A stretch of 64,000 nucleotides of DNA from Lenzites betulinus. Lineage: Eukaryota; Basidiomycota; Agaricomycetes; Polyporales; Polyporaceae. This document shows positions 35,650-45,630 of the stretch, piece after piece. Both the position numbers and the translations under genes were made by a program. The number at the start of each line of letters is the position of its first letter. Within the stretch, counting starts at the first letter, position 1. The notes beneath the pieces are model-generated. The model ran no database searches and was not told the DNA's origin. It saw only the letters and a list, made by a program, of their open reading frames with translations. Where the stretch lies: positions 1-64,000 of the forward strand of contig JABYQU010000005.1 in the NCBI GenBank assembly GCA_022264855.1. The letters run 5' to 3'.

Positions 35650-36859
35650 TGCGTAGCTAATCGACCGATCCGATATCCGCGACATATCGCTCATATGGTC
35701 TGAACATCCGGAGAACGGGCCCGCGGCCACGATCATCCCGAGAGACGACATAGCGCAATGTGGCTCCCTCCTCATCGATGGATTAGCGGAAGACATTCCG
35801 GCCGGTAGCTATCCATCCTCGGCAGCTGCGCCCATGTGTTTCACCCAATTCACTGTCTCCTCTCAGGACCGGTACAGTTGGATGTCTCGTCTTCTCAACG
35901 GGGTAATGCCGGGTATGTTCCAGCATCTCTCAGTCCGCATTGAGAGCCCCTTGCGTTCATTGTAGCCCTCAAGCGTACCTGTCAGCCGACAAATCTTGGC
36001 CATAGAGGCCTGTGTCACCGGATCATGGTCTTGAGTGGCCTTGACCGGACTGGTAAGCTCTGTACCGGTCTCCGACCGTGCTTATCACGATGTCATCGGC
36101 GGCAGCTATGCGCAGGAGCCTTTGCCATCTTGAAACCGTATCTCTCCGCACTACATGGCGCTCCGCAGGTGGAACGAGAACGCGCGGCTGACGGGGCCAC
36201 GGGAGGCAATCATTGTGTATAGGTGTCTTCTCTCGTGACAGAACGTCCGAGGCTGGCGTTTAGTATGCCCACTTGCGTTTGCATCTACTCGCACAGGGCG
36301 CTTTCGTCTCTCCTATAAAGCGATGCGCTTTCCCGGCCGATGCTCGATCGTTGCGCCATTCCCCCCGCTATCTGCATCTACCCGAGATCGAAGGGCCTCG
36401 CTAACTCTTCTATAGTCTTACCATCTTTCCTCCCTCCGACATGTGTGAAGAACAACAGTCAGCACATCGTTTACTAATACTGTTTTGTAGATGTGGCTAA
36501 CATCCTCATTATAGTTGCGGAAGCTTCCACCGTGGATGCGGGGTAACGGCTCTCCTGGCTTGCCTCCCCCCACAGACGCGCTCACCGTCCCCTAGCATTT
36601 CGTGCTTATGTACCAATCCGGCATCACCTTTGACTGCAACTCACCGACTTGCGCCCTGAGCGCGGCCCACATGCACCCGGGTTCCCGGACGTGCGGCTGC
36701 AATCGAGTATGTTCCTGGACATCGTGTTGTTGACCTCCACTGACTATAAATTCGTCGCAGACGTACACCCCGCGGAACCGTGTCCTGAATTTGATCCAGG
36801 AGCCCTGTGATACGTGCAAGACAAACGCCCTCGCTGCCCACATCGCCAAATATCGTTAG
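35650..36859 (+). pseudogene. Orphan exon-like fragments, possibly a decaying gene
   Basis: I do not recognise a family. From about 35650 a plus-strand frame of roughly 80 codons reads as ordinary protein (RSDIRDISLIWSEHPENG, TIIPRDDIAQCGSLLIDGL, APMCFTQFTVSSQDRYSW). It is followed by a GTAATG donor and a plausible acceptor at about 35964 that continues PSSVPVSRQILAIEACVTG. A second open segment covers LCAGAFAILKPYLSALHGA (about 36105). Around 36600-36720 a cysteine-containing exon reads ITFDCNSPTCALSAAH and SRTCGCNR; a clean 54-nt intron leads to TYTPRNRVLNLIQEPCD, TCKTNALAAHIAKYR and a stop at 36857. In another frame the same exon gives CLCTN. The first segment is preceded in frame by a TAG, and the segments do not all join with good splice signals. 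It is either a multi-exon gene I cannot resolve or a frameshifted relic. Confidence 0.3.
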
Positions 36860-37475
36860 CCCCTGCCTCGACGGAGCGCTTTTAATCACTCGGAATGTAT
36901 TTCTCTACAGCCAACAATACCTAAACACACATTTATCTTGATGTCGTCGTCATTCTTGCTCTGAAAGGAAACATGTTGCGCTCATGCATCCCCGGAGGTG
37001 ACGCGCGGCAGCTGATGCCCGTCTGCTGTCATCTTGGGTTGAGTGCCTCAACGGTCCGGACAATCACAAGCCATCTAAATGGCAATGACGGCGACAACAG
37101 CGGTTGCTCATGGACAGTACTCCCATGCGAAGGTCGTCATTGTGCGCGAAATGTCGTTCTGCCGCGGGAAGAGAGGCCTCAGGCCTCAGGCGGCGGACTT
37201 TGCTGGATTAACTCCTGTGGTCAAGTGACCCGCGCCCAGGGGAAAGAAGGGGTACCGGCGGCTTCTCCATACAACACGGCTGACGGGTTCACGGCGCTCA
37301 GTGCTTCTCGCCTTATACTAGGGCATGCTCATTGCTCAACACGACGTAAACACGATGTAGACTAGGGACGCCGCGCTGGTGCGTGCCCGCTGCCACGAAG
37401 ATAAGTGGGGCATTAGGGCACCTTCTCGTGGGTAGAAGATAGACCTGTGATACTGTACGCGGCGTCGTGTGTGGC
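36860..37475. other. Intergenic region
   Basis: 616 bp without a supported gene, lying beyond the stop of the minus-strand XLF gene; part of it is presumably the XLF 3' untranslated region. Confidence 0.45.
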
Positions 37476-39135
37476 TTAGAACCACTTTCCTCCTCGTTTG
37501 ATCGGTTGTTTCACACCGCGTCGCGCGCCACCCTTCGCCCCCGCCGCGCGAGTCTTCTGCTCCTCGCTACTCGAGTCATCGCCGGACGACCCGGCGGCTG
37601 GCATCCGCTTGCTCTTCTTTGGTGGCGGAAGGGGCGAGGACGAGTCCCGGCTGGGCCGGTTGGGGCTGTTGCGGGAGACCGGAGGTGCGGCATGATCTGG
37701 GGTGGCACGCTTTGACGGGACTGATCGCGCAGGACTGCTGGGCCCCGCGTCCGCGCGCCGATGATCAGCTATGGGCTCTTTACCCTTACCGCCGAGCGGC
37801 ACAAAGTCATCGTCGTCCGGTTCTTCCTCGGTTACGGAGGAGTCGTCCTGTGGGGGCTTGGGAGGCATCCGAGGTGCCGACTTCTCTGCTCTACTCGAGC
37901 TTTCCTAGAAACGTGCTGTAAGCACCGAATGCCCCTCCTTTCAATTCCGGCTCACCGCTAGAAGAACTTGTGGCGCCGGGGGAGTAGGAGCAGCCCGAAG
38001 TATCGGAGGCTCGGAAGCAGCTGCAGGACGCAGCGGCGGAGAGGGTGGCCTAAGGTCCGGTGTTTGCACCTCTGCGACTATTCGGGCTACAGACGACTTC
38101 AGCGTGACCCGTCATGGGGCTGAGGGGAGAGCGCGACGTACGGGGGTCCGGGACGAAGTTGAAGATGGCCCCCATCCGTCGGAGCGTCGTGGCGACTAGC
38201 GGCCTGGAAAGAGTATTCTTGACGTGGGTATCTACTGCGCGACGACCGATCCTCCCAACTCTGTCGGCCGCCTGCGGTAGCACCGTTCAATTCAGCGGTC
38301 GGTTCGGCAAGGCGGGAGGAAGTAGGAAGGGCCTCACCTTCTGGACTTCAGTTTCCGGCAGACTGCCTACAGGGTCACCCGAGAAGAAAGCAAGGTGGGT
38401 TGCGCTGATCAATGGCATGATGAGATGCTTGGACAAGATGTCGGCTGACATCGTGGGTCCGACACTGAATGCCTCCCAACGCCACCGGAACGTGTCGTTT
38501 CTGAGCTCGAAAGCAAGGTCCTAGAAGAGACCACGTGAGGCGTGAGACATCGCAGAATACCTGTTAGGAAAAAGCGCACCGAATAACTCGTTTTGACAAA
38601 CTCAAAGGCGAGATCTGCAACTCCGCCGATGGTATGTAAGGTTGTCAGAAATTGGAGGGATTCTAACCGCCATGCGTCTTCGTCATCCGGAAGCAGATCT
38701 TCCGTCCGCTGCTGAGGATTACAGTCTTGCCAGCGTCTGGCAAATCGATGACTTGGCAGCACTTCGCCGGGGTGAAGAGGTTAACACTCTCACGATGGCA
38801 ACTACTGAGCATTCCGGTGTGCGCGTACCTTCACTCCAAACATGCTTGGTGTCCGTTATTAGTATCAGGCAGTTGAGATCAACTGTGGACGCGTAGAACT
38901 TCTACTAATATTGTGAGTACCGGATGCCGTAAACCTTACATAGGTTGGGGGGTAGGTGTGTGAAATGCAACGAACAAATAGATACGGCGTCGACTTGTCA
39001 TTATCGACCTTCACAAGCCACTCTTTCGCAAGGAGAAGCTTGCTATGTTCCTGCCGTGGGTGTGATGGGGATCATGAGGTGCAGTCTCAGACGAGTGTGG
39101 GCCACGCTGCTGCTCACCTCGGACAAATACTCCAT
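37476..39135 (-). CDS. XLF/NHEJ1-like non-homologous end-joining factor
   Basis: Start at 39135. Exon 1 is 18 nt (MEYLSE, 39118-39135). Exon 2 continues EHSKLLLAKEWLVKVDNDK and STPYLF; then TDTKHVWSE, FARRWQDCNPQQRTEDLLP, ESLQFLTTLHTIGG. Next are DLAFELRNDTFRWRWEAFS, LSKHLIMPLISATHLAF, and AVDTHVKNTLSRPLVATTL with RRMGAIFNFVPDP. This is the layout of fungal XLF: a globular head, then a coiled-coil stalk that bridges broken DNA ends with Ku and ligase IV. The C-terminal exon (37868 downward) is disordered, acidic then basic, and ends KRGGKWF. A basic stretch followed by a terminal aromatic resembles the Ku-binding motif known at XLF C-termini. The gene is divergent from an FHA/G-patch gene. 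Family assignment comes from conserved head and stalk segments as I know them from fungal homologues. Confidence 0.8.
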
Positions 39136-39513
39136 GCGCACGGCTGGTTTCGATCAGCAGTAGTTCGGCCTCCGAGTCCGACGAGCGGCGCGTCTCCTCG
39201 GATAACTCGCCTTGAGGAGGTTCGTAGTCTTTTACCGCTCTGATTGCTACAAATCAGCACCGTCCTAGTGGCGTGCTGGTGTTACCCCAGAATTGTTTTG
39301 CGTTGTGGTCCAACAAGTGGAGAGCCAACGTTGCCACCGCCACGCGGGAGGAACCACTCGAAGCGTGGGAATGCTTCCCAATTAGGCACAGTAGATCCTC
39401 GTAGGCGCTTGGTTTTGATCGTCCCACGTACTTGCCGCCTCGTTTCTTCGTGCAGGTTTTCACCTGCTCGTGCTCTGTCATTGCACGACCTTCCTTACAT
39501 AACATTCTCCACC
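39136..39513. promoter_or_regulatory. Divergent promoter region (XLF / FHA-G-patch gene)
   Basis: 378 bp between two divergent ATGs. The plus-strand part is in frame with the FHA gene back to 39244 but lacks an ATG near a good context before 39514, so it is treated as leader. No TATA box is evident. Confidence 0.5.
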
Positions 39514-40791
39514 ATGGAAGAAGGAGAGATTGTCGCGGATGAGCAGAATACTCCTCAGAGTAACGACCACCCGTTCTTCCTCGCATCGCGACAAGGCGCT
39601 TCGGAAGATGCCTCAGGCAAGACCTACTCCTCGGCATTAGAATGGCCAGGCGATGCGGAACCTCAACCACTCGAGTCACCCGATGGACTAGAAGCTTATG
39701 CCAAGTATCCGATACCGACGGCCTCCGCTTCATGTCTACGGCTCCTCGTTCGGCACAGCTCCGTTCTGCGCAGACCGAAGGCGCTTGCTTTACTTGATGG
39801 CTATTCGGAGATCCAGATTGGTCGCGACCTACAAGCCCCGGGCGCGGATGTGCCGAAGATACGTCTGAAGGACCTCGAGGTCTCCAAGCTGCACGCGACC
39901 ATCTACTGGGACACGGAACGCTCGCAATGGTCGATCGTCGACATGGGGTCGAAGCATGGCACATTCGTTCAGCACGCGGCTTCTGCTGTATCTGCCTCCG
40001 GCCCTGCTCCAGCCTTCGCGCCTGCAAGCACGGCTGCGTCGGCCCCAGACACGAGAGGTGCCCGGCTGTCTCAGCCGAGGGTTGCCAGTGTGCCCAAGGC
40101 GTTGCACCACCTTGACCATCTGTCGGTCGGCGGGACGACATTCGTTGTCCACATCCATGATGACGGGCTCCCATGCACGGACTGCTCTCCCCAAGCAGGC
40201 GAAGAAATCCCTCTCTTCCCCGCCAACGCACCCGGTCCTTCAACAGCGGGCAGCAAACGCAAGCTCGATGCTATTACAGTAACGCATCTTACGGAGGGGC
40301 CGCCCCGGAACCCCAAGAAGGCGCTAGCTATGTTGAAGCGAAGCTTGCTTTCGTCCGGAGCGCCGATTGCTGGACGTGCCCCAGTCTCCGCCGCGCCGCA
40401 TTATGTCGACAGGAGCGCACGCCGACGCACCCTGTACCCAGACCATTCGCCAGCCACAGGCAATGAACATTCGCAACGCTCGTCTCCCTCCATTGCGACG
40501 CCAGCCACATCCTCCCCTTCCACATCTGTTCCAGCCTCGTCCATACCCATCTCGGCTAACAATATCGGACATCGACTTCTTATGAAGCAGGGTTGGCAGC
40601 CCGGCACCGCTCTAGGCGATTCGTCCATCGATAGTGGGGGCTTGTTGGCTCCATTAGAACCTCCATCAACTTCGGGGCGAGCAGGGCTCGGTGCTCCGGT
40701 CCCGCCTGCGGTTCAAAACGGCGATTGGAGGGATGTTGGCAAGCAGCGTCGTTGGGCTGAGGCTCGAAATCCTAATAGCGTCGTCCCATGA
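39514..40791 (+). CDS. FHA and G-patch domain protein (AGGF1-like)
   Basis: Single exon, 425 residues, from MEEGEIVADEQNT. An FHA domain spans about residues 89-215: SEIQIGRDLQ strand with the conserved Gly-Arg, DLEVSKLHATIYWD (Ser-Lys-Leu-His), DMGSKHGTFVQ (Ser-x-His-Gly-Thr) and LDHLSVGGTTFVVHIHDD. An alanine/serine/proline-rich insert interrupts it before the last strands. A G-patch follows at about residues 349-390 (NNIGHRLLMKQGWQPGTALG), and the end KQRRWAEARNP is basic. FHA domains bind phosphothreonine peptides and G-patches activate DEAH helicases or bind RNA, so a role in splicing or RNA processing is likely. The pairing resembles animal AGGF1. The frame extends 90 codons upstream of this ATG without a better start. 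Confidence 0.88.
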   Translation: MEEGEIVADEQNTPQSNDHPFFLASRQGASEDASGKTYSSALEWPGDAEPQPLESPDGLEAYAKYPIPTASASCLRLLVRHSSVLRRPKALALLDGYSEIQIGRDLQAPGADVPKIRLKDLEVSKLHATIYWDTERSQWSIVDMGSKHGTFVQHAASAVSASGPAPAFAPASTAASAPDTRGARLSQPRVASVPKALHHLDHLSVGGTTFVVHIHDDGLPCTDCSPQAGEEIPLFPANAPGPSTAGSKRKLDAITVTHLTEGPPRNPKKALAMLKRSLLSSGAPIAGRAPVSAAPHYVDRSARRRTLYPDHSPATGNEHSQRSSPSIATPATSSPSTSVPASSIPISANNIGHRLLMKQGWQPGTALGDSSIDSGGLLAPLEPPSTSGRAGLGAPVPPAVQNGDWRDVGKQRRWAEARNPNSVVP

Positions 40792-41685
40792 TCCACTTAC
40801 CCGCAATCAGGTTGATTGGGCTCATTTAACCACAGAAGTCCTCGAAACCCACAGTAAGCTTTGCACCCGCCCCGACGACTTACAGACATCTGTAGGGACT
40901 CATGAGGAACTTCCAGGAACCACCCTGACGGCTAACATCATCGCCTCCCGGGACTCAGATCGAGCGGAGCAGCGTCTCCCAGCAGCTCCCAGCCCAGGGG
41001 CGGGCAGCCGCCAGTCGCCGGCTGTCAAACGGGCGCTATCGCGCGCTGCGCTGTTGTCCTGCATCATCCCGCGAATCCCGCGGCACTGGACGCCACTCGG
41101 GAGTTGGAAGCCGAGGCTCGTGGTGGAAACAAACATGCATTTTTGTGCTTCAGGTTTCGGTACGCCGGCTCGCCCTCGCGTAAGGTCGGAGGCCTGTAAT
41201 TCGCCGGTTTCGTCTTCGAGGCTCGAGCCCTCAGGCCGTTGGTGCTCATTTCCTGGACGATGTCCTGCGCATTAAGTTTACATACGCCAAAGACGTAGTA
41301 TGGACGTTTAGTCGATACCATCAATGATATGGACGAGCAGCTAGGATCAAAGAATGATGGCGCGCACAAGGAAGGCTGGGCGCTTATACTGTTTGTGAAC
41401 GCGTTATTGTGTGACTTAGGCGATCACGTGCCGACGTGACACAGACCAGGTTGAAATCGCGAAACGACGTTCGCTCTTCAACTTGTCCTTGCCTTCAACC
41501 AGGCTGACACCTACCGTCATCCACCAGCGACAGCCTCCTCCTCCTCCTCATCCCACACAGCGCGTCGGGGCTCTTCCTTGCGACTTACTTCCTTCTTCTA
41601 CCTTCGCCCCGGCCCACACTCGCTGTCGCTGTCACTCAAACACTTTCCAACTACTCTTCAGCGTAGATACTGTTCTTCACACAAG
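40792..41685. other. Intergenic region
   Basis: 894 bp between the FHA/G-patch stop and the cyclin start. A plus-strand frame around 41070-41190 (ALDATRELEAEARGGNKH) looks mildly coding, but it has no start, and a GTAAGG donor near 41178 leads nowhere convincing. The last 200 bp are pyrimidine-rich and are probably the cyclin leader. Confidence 0.45.
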
Positions 41686-44038
41686 ATGGCCACCAACCTG
41701 CGTGTAAGTTGTCATTTGGCTACTTATTGACCGGTCTACTTATTTTAGCTGCCCCGATCCGCCACGCAGTTTCCCATGCGAAACCGAACGGGTCCCCAAC
41801 GTCCCAAGAATGCCGACGAGAACGCGATGAGCAAACACGTCCGCCAAGCTTCCGGCATTGCGCTCGCAGGAGCGTCCCGTGTTCCCGCGACACACGCCGT
41901 CAAGGCCATCGCACAACGCGCCGTCCTCACAGAGGTGACGACGACGACAGTCAACCGCATGAGCAAGGTTCGTGTTCTCCATATTCTGAGATCATTCCGC
42001 ATCCCCCCTTCCCTTCGACTCCCCGGAATGCCAAACACGCTCTATCATTGGATCCGCGTTGTTCAACTTCGTTTCCTTTGGCTTCGAACGTCAGTCAATG
42101 ACGGGTTCCATGGCGGGCGCTCCTGTGGTTGGGACGTGACTTGGGCGCTAAGTCGCGTCGAGCAAGTTGAGATGTTGCGCGTGATCGCGATTCTTGCCTG
42201 TTTCGTCATCTTCATTGCGGGGCCTCCACGCTGCAATGGTTTAGCAACTTGTGCCTTTGCCATCGTGCGCTCTCAGTCAGCCTCATGTTCCTGTTGACGG
42301 CGTACCTGGATGGATTTGCACTCCACCTCTACTTAGGGCCCACGACAATGGTAGGGGAACCAGGATCTGGCATCGCGGCCGTGGCGCTTTCTCTCTCTCT
42401 CTCCTCTCTACTCGTGTGCCTTGGAACTATTGAAGGATCTGCATGCGTTATTGGGCTACGTCACACAGTCGAATTCCAATGCTTACCACGTATACTTCCC
42501 TCCGGTTAGGATGGCAGCAGCAAACTCGGCAAGGAGAAGGAGACCGTTGAAACCGGTCTCAAGCGCAGTCGCTCAGCATCTCTCGCCGCCGCGACTGGCC
42601 CTCAGCGTGTTCCCATCGGTCCCGGCAAGGCCGCCGCCGTGCCCGCTCCCTCACAAGTCCAATCCCGCGTAGCGTCGTTGCGCATCCACAGACCACATGT
42701 GCCACTTCCCTCCGCCCGCCGCATCCCTGTTCCCCAAGAGCCTGCAGTGCAAGTTGCCGTTCCCCAGCTTGCCGTCGCTAGCGAAGATGAGATGGAAATC
42801 GAGGATCATCCAGTGGCCGCCGTCATCGACGAGTACGCCGCCGATGACGCGGAGCTCAGCGACCGCGAAGTCGGGCTGCCACATGAGGAGACGGACGAGG
42901 GTGATGTGAGCGAGGACGAGGAGCCTTTGGCTAAGCGGCCAAGGATATGGCCCGACGTTTCCACTGAGCGTGCGCAGAGGTATCGGCGTGAGGTCGACGA
43001 GATCAAAGAGACGTTCCACGACGAGGTCGATGAGTTCGACATGACGATGGTCTCCGAGTACGCGGATGACATTTTCGAGTACATGCAAGAACTTGAGGTG
43101 CGTTCCCTTGTCTTCGCGCGTCGGAACAGTACTGACCTTGGGCTATAGGAGGAGGTGATGCCTAGTGCGACTTACATGGACGGCCAGACGGAGATTAACT
43201 GGCAGATGCGGCAAACTCTGGTCGACTGGCTCCTCCAAGTCCACTTGCGCTACCACATGCTTCCGGAGACGCTCTGGATTGCGGTCAACATCGTCGACCG
43301 TTTCCTCACAAAGCGCGTCGTTTCCCTGGTGAAGCTGCAGCTTGTCGGTGTCACCGCCATGTTCATCGCGGCCAAGTACGAGGAGATCCTGGCACCCTCC
43401 GTTGAGGAGTTCGTCTTCATGACCGAACGAGGATACACGAAGGAGGAGATCTTGAAGGGCGAGCGCATCATGCTTCAGACGCTCGACTTTAAGGTCAGCC
43501 ACTACTGCTCGCCATACAGCTGGATGCGGAAGATCAGCAGAGCGGACGACTACGATATCCAAACGCGGACGCTCAGCAAGTTCTTGACCGAGGTGACGCT
43601 GCTGGACCACCGCTTCCTCCGGGTGAAGCCCAGTCTCGTCGCGGCGATTGGCATGTACACGGCGAGGAGAATGCTGGGGGGCGACTGGGTAAGTCTCTGC
43701 GATGCTTTGATTCGAATACGGCGTGCGACGCGGTGAACACGCTGCGCGAACGTGTGTCGCATGGCGCTGCCTCCAAGTGATGATCCTGCATGACGTGTGC
43801 GCTAACACAGCTCCCTCCACAGAACGAGGCGTTTGTATACCACTCCGGGTTCACGGACGAGCACCTCCTCCCCGGGCACAAGCTGCTCGTCGACAAGCTC
43901 GCGGAAGAGAACTTCTCAACACAACACGTCTGCAAGAAGTACGGGACGAAGAAGTTCTTGAAGGCATCGCTGTACGCGGTAGACTGGGCGCATCTCCACC
44001 TTCAAGAGACGCTCGGCGAGGAGATGACGGTCGAGTGA
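41686..44038 (+). CDS. G2/mitotic B-type cyclin
   Basis: Five exons (41686-41703, 41749-41967, 42510-43097, 43149-43688, 43823-44038), 1581 nt, 526 residues. A destruction-box-like RAVLTEVTT lies near residue 60, the degron recognised by the anaphase-promoting complex. The cyclin box begins MRQTLVDWLLQVHLRYHM (the MRxxLvDW cyclin signature), continues LVGVTAMFIAAKYEEI, and the C-terminal cyclin fold ends with HVCKKYGTKKFLKASLYA. Such cyclins bind and activate Cdk1 for entry into mitosis. The acidic linker before the cyclin box (EVGLPHEETDEGDVSEDEE) is low-complexity. Intron 2 is 542 bp, about ten times the usual size here. Start choice: the ATG at 41686 gives MATNLR before the first intron and follows a pyrimidine-rich leader. 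Confidence 0.95.
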
Positions 44039-45630
44039 TTGACCTGCTCCTCGCCAGTCCTCGCCTCGCGTCTTCTGGATCCGTATGCATATGCCCATGT
44101 CGTATGCCACCGCCCGCCTGTATCACCGCCCCCTCGCATTCAGTACACCCGCCGCCGCCTGTGGTCGTAATGTCCTCTGTCCATGCCTACACACCTCCAC
44201 CTGCACGCTACGCCGCGACCATGATCTAGCTCGATTTCTGGACCCGATCTCCATTCCCATTTCATTCGCCTCGCCTGCATCTCGTCACCCACACGTGTTT
44301 GATTATTATCACTATCATCACCCAGTCCACTGCCTACACATCCTGTCCGTCTCCCTGGCATGTCATCGTTATGTTTGTCATTCAGCTGCTTTCATCCGCT
44401 CTCGGTTCGACTCTTCCTCTGCACCGGCAAGTATCCTGCCATGACGGACACGCGCGCGATTACGCCAGGAGCCTATGTCGTGTGGCGCGCGTCTGGTCCC
44501 CCCGCCTTCGCCTTCGCAGGGCGCCGCGGACGACCATGGCCTCGTCGCTACCCTCACGCTCGTTTGTCTCGGACCGCATATGCCCCCTCCATGACCGCTT
44601 TGTCTATGCCTCCCGCCAGCCAGCTTACTCGACCGCCTCCCTTTGCAACTTGTACCATACCCTTCAACATCCGTCTTCCTCTCTCCCCCTCTCTCCCTTT
44701 CTTTCTTTCGCTGTCGATTTGTTGCACTCTTCACTACTGCATCTTCGGATGGCGCGTCCTCGCGTTCCCCACCGTCGTTCGCCGCCCGTTTCTCAATCAC
44801 CCACCCTTCGCGCGCGTTGGTCGAAAATTACCCCACCTCATCGCATTTGTGTTATTACTATCCGATATTGGCTCCGTCTACGTCTCCAACTAACTTTCAC
44901 TCTCGTCTTCTATTCGTCTACTACACGCATTCAACTCCCTTCTAGCATTCTACTCACCACGCCCCGCGCCCCGCGCGCACAAAAGCCGGGCGGCGGCGTG
45001 TGCGGGCTCTTCGTCGTTGTCCTTGACACACTCCGTTCCCCCGCATTCCGTTCTCCCTTCGTTTCCGCTACGCCCCTTGTGGGCGGTCGCAGTGGGCTAG
45101 CTCGCATCATGCAGGTATATAGTACGAGCACCTGTACTGGTACATATATGTCTGCGCTGGGCGCTGCTAGAACTCACGAGTCGGTGTTATTTATCTCGAA
45201 TGTCTCATTGGCTATCTCGAGAACCCGGTGTGCGATCAGTCGTTCGATCCTTGAATCCAATGCATGTGCGCTCGTTGGGTGCCTCGACGACGAGGACGAG
45301 GAGTGGGTCCACTGCGATTTCACGTGCGCTTAAAGTTACTGTCACCGAGGAGGTGGCGCGGATTCAAACATTCACATGCCCTGCTCCTCACCGGACGCTG
45401 CTAAGACTAGCGCGCGCTCCGGACAACCCGTTTCTTGTGTCTCCGAGCAACCCTCGTCATTCGGAAACTCGACCTCTTGTGATTCGCATCTAGCGCGGGT
45501 GCAGTTCCCCGCTTATATCTCCTTCGGACCTTGAGCTCCCACCACCAACTCTGTCCACCCCACCCCCGTACTTACCCCAACCCCCAACTTCACCCCCGCT
45601 CGCTCGTTACTCGATACACGGTACTCGGAC
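44039..45630. other. Intergenic, strongly pyrimidine-rich on the plus strand
   Basis: About 1.6 kb holding the cyclin 3' untranslated region and the dehydrogenase promoter. C/T-rich runs (for example 44660-44730) remove stop codons and create a 344-codon plus-strand open frame that is not a gene. No repeat family or RNA gene was recognised. Confidence 0.6.

Noticed and set aside
39244..39513. In-frame N-terminal extension of the FHA/G-patch gene by 90 codons
   Set aside because: No ATG in that extension has a good context, its composition is not like the protein, and MEEGEIV is a natural start.
44299..45333. A 344-codon plus-strand open frame
   Set aside because: It lies in C/T-rich sequence that lacks stop codons by composition. 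It has no domain or start context, and overlaps the cyclin 3' region and the dehydrogenase promoter.
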